Source: Cohnella candidum
Lineage (GTDB): Bacteria; Bacillota; Bacilli; Paenibacillales; Paenibacillaceae
NCBI RefSeq assembly: GCF_003713065.1
Contig: NZ_CP033433.1
Span: 4,489,501 to 4,553,500 of the forward strand
DNA length: 64,000 bases
Reading direction: 5' to 3'
A program made the translations under genes and the position numbers. Of this stretch, positions 59,931-64,000 are shown one piece after another; within the stretch, counting starts at the first letter, position 1; each line of letters begins with the position of its first letter. The notes beneath the pieces were generated by a model. That model was not told the DNA's origin. It was given only the letters and a program-made list of their open reading frames with translations, and did not search any database.

Positions 59931-61256
59931 TTATGGATTAGCGGCCGTTAGCCGGTTCAAATCGTTGGACGCTTCCCGGAATGCCTCTTCCGGGCTGCTC
60001 TCCAGCGTGTAAATTTTCGCCAGCGCTTTCTCCGTGATTTCCACCATCGAAGGATAATACGTCACCGAAGGCTCTTCCCGGGCGACCTCCATGCTCTTCA
60101 GAATGAGCCGGAAATCCGGTCTGCTTGCGGCATAGGCCGGATCGGACAGGATGGACCTGCGCGCCGGTACGCCTCCGGCCTTCACGTAAAGCGCTCCGCC
60201 TTGCTTGCCCGTCGCGTAGGACAGGAACTTCCATGCCCATTCCGGATGCTTGGAGCTCGCATTGACGGCGAACGTCCATCCATGCTGGAAAGGTGCCCGC
60301 CGGATATGGCCTTGTTCGTCTTTCATGCCGGGCAGGAGAGCGATCTTGATATTGCCGGCGTACCGACTCTCTTTATCGGAGAGGATCGCGGGATAGGCGG
60401 CGTTCCAGAACGGCGCGGCCATGGCGACATCGCCGGAGAGCAAGGCGTCGCGGGTTTTCGCGAAATCCCAGTAGAGCAGGTCCCCGGGAATGAGTTTATT
60501 GCGGAGAAGCTTCTGCATGAATTGGGCTGCCTGCAAGGATTCGGGCTTGCCGAGCAGCGCGTGACCGTCGCTGTCGCTGATGAAGTCGCCCCCGAAGGTC
60601 CAGAGGAGGGAGGCGAAAATTTTGGTTCTCTCTTCCGGCACGACGGCGGGCATGGCAAGGCCCCATTTGGTCGGCGACGCCGGGTCGCGGCTTTGCGAGA
60701 ACTTTTCCGCTAACTCGTAAACCTCGTCCCAGGTCTCCGGGGGGTTCGGGATGAGATCGCTCCGATAGTATAGAAAATGCGTGCTGATGTCGGTGGGCAG
60801 CGCATAAATCGTCCCGTTGTACCGGTACACCGCCAGAAAATCCGGCAAATCGAACGCTTTTCGATCCGTCAGAGCGGGATTGTCGATGAACGGATCCAGA
60901 GGCGCGATCGCGCCGGCTGACGCGAGCTCCGCGACGGAGGTGTTCGGCACGAACACGAGGTCGAAGGTGTCCGAGCCCGCGAGCAGCTGGGTGCCGACCG
61001 TCGTGAAATAGCCGTCCCGGCCGACTTCGATCAGATCGGCATGAATGCCGGTGGACCGTTCGAAGGGCTCGAGCAGCTGCCGAAGGGCCGCGGCCTCCGT
61101 CCCGGTCCGGATCAGCACCTTAATAGAGTCCGGTGTCTTCGCTTCCGACGTCGCCGGCACCGCGTTCCGGTCCAGAAGCACGATTCCCCCGAGCGCCCAC
61201 ACCACCATCAACCCAAACGCGATAAACAGCCATATGTTCAGTTTATTTCTCGTCAT
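59931..61256 (-). CDS. Membrane-anchored extracellular binding protein, probable accessory sensor
   Basis: A 441-residue type 1 binding-protein fold (VLIRTGTEAAALRQLLEPFERSTGI, YRYNGTIYALPTDISTHFLYY, APFQHGWTFAVNASSKHPEWAWKFLSYA). Its N-terminal hydrophobic segment (IWLFIAFGLMVVWALGGIVLL) has no lipobox cysteine, so it stays as a membrane anchor. It lies between the kinase gene (4-nt overlap) and the response-regulator gene (20-nt gap), apart from the transport binding protein, suggesting it presents the sugar to the kinase. Confidence 0.87.
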   Translation of the reverse strand: MTRNKLNIWLFIAFGLMVVWALGGIVLLDRNAVPATSEAKTPDSIKVLIRTGTEAAALRQLLEPFERSTGIHADLIEVGRDGYFTTVGTQLLAGSDTFDLVFVPNTSVAELASAGAIAPLDPFIDNPALTDRKAFDLPDFLAVYRYNGTIYALPTDISTHFLYYRSDLIPNPPETWDEVYELAEKFSQSRDPASPTKWGLAMPAVVPEERTKIFASLLWTFGGDFISDSDGHALLGKPESLQAAQFMQKLLRNKLIPGDLLYWDFAKTRDALLSGDVAMAAPFWNAAYPAILSDKESRYAGNIKIALLPGMKDEQGHIRRAPFQHGWTFAVNASSKHPEWAWKFLSYATGKQGGALYVKAGGVPARRSILSDPAYAASRPDFRLILKSMEVAREEPSVTYYPSMVEITEKALAKIYTLESSPEEAFREASNDLNRLTAANP

Positions 61257-63040
61257 CCGGTCGCCCTTCCCGTCAGTCGGCTTTTGTAAGGAATGATCAA
61301 TGTCACCAGCGTGCCTCCGCCGGATCCCGGTTCCAGGGCGAGGCCGTACTCCGGCCCGAACGCCATCTGAACCCGGCTTTGCACGTTACGCAAGCCCACA
61401 TGGTCATTCGGGGAGTTTCCGTGCAGGATCCGGTCGACGAGCGCCGCATCCAAGGGATTTCCGGAATTGAAGATCGTAATGGCGACCTGTTCGCCTTCTC
61501 TCTTGGCTTCTATTCGCACGACGCCGCCTTCCGGCAGGTTGGAAATCCCGTGTTCAAGCGCGTTTTCGACGAGTGGCTGCAAGAGCAGCGGAATGATCGC
61601 GGCATCTCTCGCCGCGGGATCCAGCTCGATGTGATGCCGGACCCGGTCCCGGTATCGGAACGATTGGATGAGCAAGTAATTTTCGAGGTGGCCGAATTCC
61701 TTATCGAGCGTCGTCCATTCCTGCCCGGCGTTCAGGGTGAACCGGAAAAACTTCCCGAGCGCGGCCACGAGTTTGCTGATCGGTTCGGCCTGATGCTTCT
61801 TGGACATCCAATAGATCGTGTCGAGGGTGTTGTATAGAAAATGCGGGTGAATTTGCATTTGGAGCGTCTGCAGCAGCGCGTCGCGTTTTTCTTTCTCTTT
61901 GCGTTCGTTGTCGTGCATCAGCTGCTGGATGCGGTCCATCAGGCGGTTGAAATTTCTTTGGAGGATGCCGATTTCATGGACGGATCCCTGGATATCCCGA
62001 ACATGAAGATGATCGAGGGACGTAACAGACATAAGCCGCGCGAGCTGGATGACCGGTTTGGACAACGCGGTCGCCAACAGGATGGATATGGCGACGAAAA
62101 TGACCGTGCCGAGCACCGCCATGACGAGAAGATATTTGAGAATTTGCTGATTGGCTCCCAGAAGTTCGTGAAGCGGGACGACCGCGGTCATCTTCCAGCC
62201 GCTGATGTCGGAGGTGACATAGGAGAGCAGCCACTTTCCCTGCAGCTTCACGGTGCCGCTGCCCTGCGCGGGCAAGGATTTGACGGCTTCCGCGACCGGT
62301 TGGTCGTGCAGCAAGGCGGCATCCTGCCGATACACGGCTTCTCCGTCCGGACCGGTAACGAGCAGCGCTCCGGTCGAGCCGATCCGGACGCTGGCCAGCG
62401 TATCCGCGAGGAAGCGGTCGTTCAACTGCACGAAGAGGTAACCTCTCAGCGCGGAGGTATTGCTGTCGATCAGCTTGCGAACCGCGACGACCGAATCCCG
62501 CACCGAAGTTTGGAATCCGCTGGTGGGGCGGAACGCCGCCTGGTTTTCGCTGAACCAAAACATCTTGAGCGGGTTGCGATCGACCGTATCGAGAATGCGG
62601 CGGTAATTCGCCTCGTCCATTTGTTTGGCCCATTGGTAGGTGTTGTCGGTCGAGAGGACGATTTTGTCCGGCGTGACGAAATAGACGGCCTGAATATGGT
62701 CCAGCCGGCCGCGGAACAGATCGAAATAGACCATTTGCTGAAACTTGCGGTTGGCTTCCTGCAGCTGATAGGGGGTATGCAGGGGGGAATCGAGAAAATC
62801 GAGCTGCCGCTGATACAGCAGCGACCAAGTGAGACGGTCGATCTCGGTCAAATTGGCATCGAGCACCTTGCCGGTCTGCTCGACGGTTTGGGCGAGGAAT
62901 TGGCTGACCTGGTCCTGGAAGATTTGGTTTTCCTTCTTGTACGTGACGAAAGTGATCACGACCATCGGAAAAATCATCAGCAAGAGAAAGATGGATAAGA
63001 GCAGCGTCCGGATGGAAATCGGCTTGGAAAAAGCATTCAT
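61253..63040 (-). CDS. YesM-type sensor histidine kinase
   Basis: A 595-residue kinase: membrane segment 12-34, extracellular dCache-like sensor about 35-300, second segment 302-324, HAMP, then the His-kinase domain with LQTLQMQIHPHFLYNTLDTIYWM (phosphoacceptor His400) and an HATPase domain (PLLLQPLVENALEHGI, then DHVGLRNVQSRVQMAF). The ATG is 12 nt after AAGGAGG; an in-frame TTG 9 nt earlier is possible. First gene of the kinase-sensor-regulator-importer operon. A cre site overlaps the expected promoter. Confidence 0.94.
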   Translation of the reverse strand: MNAFSKPISIRTLLLSIFLLLMIFPMVVITFVTYKKENQIFQDQVSQFLAQTVEQTGKVLDANLTEIDRLTWSLLYQRQLDFLDSPLHTPYQLQEANRKFQQMVYFDLFRGRLDHIQAVYFVTPDKIVLSTDNTYQWAKQMDEANYRRILDTVDRNPLKMFWFSENQAAFRPTSGFQTSVRDSVVAVRKLIDSNTSALRGYLFVQLNDRFLADTLASVRIGSTGALLVTGPDGEAVYRQDAALLHDQPVAEAVKSLPAQGSGTVKLQGKWLLSYVTSDISGWKMTAVVPLHELLGANQQILKYLLVMAVLGTVIFVAISILLATALSKPVIQLARLMSVTSLDHLHVRDIQGSVHEIGILQRNFNRLMDRIQQLMHDNERKEKEKRDALLQTLQMQIHPHFLYNTLDTIYWMSKKHQAEPISKLVAALGKFFRFTLNAGQEWTTLDKEFGHLENYLLIQSFRYRDRVRHHIELDPAARDAAIIPLLLQPLVENALEHGISNLPEGGVVRIEAKREGEQVAITIFNSGNPLDAALVDRILHGNSPNDHVGLRNVQSRVQMAFGPEYGLALEPGSGGGTLVTLIIPYKSRLTGRATG

Positions 63041-63079
63041 CGCGTTCAATGTCCTCCTTAGACGGTTCAAGAACGCACC

Positions 63080-63095
63080 AAGCAATCGTTTTCAA
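63080..63095. promoter_or_regulatory. cre-like site upstream of the kinase gene
   Basis: On the minus strand TTGAAAACGATTGCTT matches the cre consensus WTGNAANCGNWWNCAW at 15 of 16 positions, 40 nt upstream of the kinase start codon. It should bring the entire sugar-sensing and uptake operon under CcpA control. Confidence 0.75.
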
Positions 63096-63134
63096 ATTGT
63101 TCAAACCAAATCTTATGGTTCAATCCAGATGCTG

Positions 63135-64000
63135 TCAATCCATCGCGATGACGACGTTCCCCTTCTTCCGCCCCGTTTCTACGTAGCGGTGGGCTTCCGC
63201 GATCCGCTCCAGCGGGTAGCGACGGTCGATCACCGGCCGGAGTTGGCCGGACTCGGCGAGTTCGCGGAGGAAATCGAGGTTCTGTTGATTTTGTTTTAAA
63301 CCCGCGGTAACGAACTTTGCTTTCTTGCCGCCGCCGATTGCGGTCATGAGCATGCTCAGCATCAAGCCAGCAGAGGGAACTGTCGAGAGGTAAACGCCTG
63401 CCGGTGCCAACACGTCCTTGCAGCGAGAGTATGAGCTTTTGCCGACCGCGTCGAAAATGACGTCATAAGTCTCGCCGGTGCGCGTAAAGTCGGTTTGGGT
63501 GTAATCGATCACGCGGTCGGCGCCTAAGGAGCGAACCAGCTCCACGTTCGCGGCGCTGCACACGCCGGTGACATCCGCGCCGTAATACTTGGCCAGTTGC
63601 ACCGCATAAGCGCCTACGGATCCGGAAGCCCCGTTGACGAGAACTTTTTGTCCGCTCTTGATTTTGGCGGCATCCCGCAGGAAAACGAGGGAAGTCAGGG
63701 CCCCGTCGCAAATGCCGGCGGCCTCTTCGTCCGTCATATTGGCGGGTTTGGGAGCGAGCGGGGCAGTCTCGGGCAGGCAGACGTATTCGGCGTGGGCGCC
63801 GAAGCTTTTCGGGCTGATTCCGTAAACCTGGTCTCCTGCTTGGAAGCCTTTCACCTCGCGGCCGATCTCCTCGATCTCTCCGGAAAGTTCGACCCCAAGG
63901 ATTCGGTTCCGGGGCCTGAAGAGGCCGTAAACGAAACGGACCATGAAGGGATCGGCCCGGCGGAAGGAGCAATCCGCGGGCGTGACGACGGCTGCACGGA
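63135..64000 (-). CDS. NAD(P)-dependent alcohol dehydrogenase/quinone-oxidoreductase-like MDR protein (5' end outside the window)
   Basis: The frame is open to the right edge; about 288 residues are visible. ILGVELSGEIEEIGREVKGFQAGDQVYGI is the GroES-like domain, AAGICDGALTSLVFLRDAAKIKSGQKVLVNGASGSVGAYAVQLAKYYGADVTGV (quoted in part: VLVNGASGSVGAYAVQLAK) is the NADP(H)-binding Rossmann loop, and YPLERIAEAHRYVETGRKKGNVVIAMD ends the protein. No zinc-site cysteines are present, so it is a zinc-free quinone-oxidoreductase-type enzyme. Confidence 0.93.
   Translation of the reverse strand, partial: RAAVVTPADCSFRRADPFMVRFVYGLFRPRNRILGVELSGEIEEIGREVKGFQAGDQVYGISPKSFGAHAEYVCLPETAPLAPKPANMTDEEAAGICDGALTSLVFLRDAAKIKSGQKVLVNGASGSVGAYAVQLAKYYGADVTGVCSAANVELVRSLGADRVIDYTQTDFTRTGETYDVIFDAVGKSSYSRCKDVLAPAGVYLSTVPSAGLMLSMLMTAIGGGKKAKFVTAGLKQNQQNLDFLRELAESGQLRPVIDRRYPLERIAEAHRYVETGRKKGNVVIAMD

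Overview
The window looks like the chromosome of a spore-forming, Gram-positive Paenibacillaceae member (Paenibacillus/Cohnella type). The basis is: strong AAGGAGG-type ribosome binding sites with many GTG/TTG starts, a T-box leader in front of thrS, S-layer-homology and copper-amine-oxidase-like surface proteins, a YjcZ-family spore-associated peptide, a YesM/YesN-type sugar regulatory cassette, a multidomain GH87-type alpha-1,3-glucanase, and perfect or near-perfect CcpA (cre) operators. No rRNA, tRNA, CRISPR array, phage module or transposase was seen. Species cannot be named from the sequence alone.

Layout. 0-3.4 kb: small 'stress/detoxification fold' genes (ArsR regulator with AHSA1 partner, PhnB-like VOC, SnoaL-like, DinB) and a LysR regulator. 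3.5-9.0 kb: a three-gene unit with an unusual STAND ATPase-GNAT-HTH fusion followed by two membrane/surface proteins of unknown role. 9.1-13.7 kb: a DJ-1/PfpI protein, SRPBCC protein and a PadR-HAAS/pentapeptide-ABC exporter operon. 13.8-17.7 kb: a broken VOC gene, an ECF sigma factor with a candidate anti-sigma protein, and a VOC-ECF sigma-DinB cassette. 17.7-22.2 kb: T-box plus a ThrRS lacking the TGS domain, then a frameshifted SLH surface protein. 22.2-26.4 kb: two tiny genes, M29 aminopeptidase, TIM-barrel protein, P-loop protein, RarD. 26.5-29.5 kb: Fur-regulated siderophore importer without its ATPase. 29.5-31.5 kb: divergent, split LigD ligase and polymerase genes for end joining. 32-46 kb: chemotaxis receptor, GH43 glycosidase, alditol oxidase, TMEM175-like channel, short-chain dehydrogenase with TetR regulator, EmrAB-type exporter, flavodoxin, acyl-CoA dehydrogenase. 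46.3-50.3 kb: the GH87 enzyme with an upstream cre site. 50.5-55 kb: an SLH-like secreted protein, XRE regulator with membrane partner, hybrid histidine kinase. 55.8-63 kb: HK-SBP-RR-SBP-permease-permease carbohydrate uptake operon. The window ends inside an NAD(P)-dependent alcohol dehydrogenase.

How it fits together. The right half is carbohydrate-centred: secreted glucanase, GH43, sugar importer with its own extracytoplasmic sensor, and cre sites in front of three transcription units, which suggests carbon catabolite control of polysaccharide use. The left half is dominated by small regulatory and detoxification genes. The points most worth following up are the STAND-GNAT-HTH fusion with its two surface partners, the G6-tract frameshift in the SLH protein, the TGS-less T-box-controlled ThrRS, and two unrelated intergenic repeat arrays that share a 51-nucleotide spacing.
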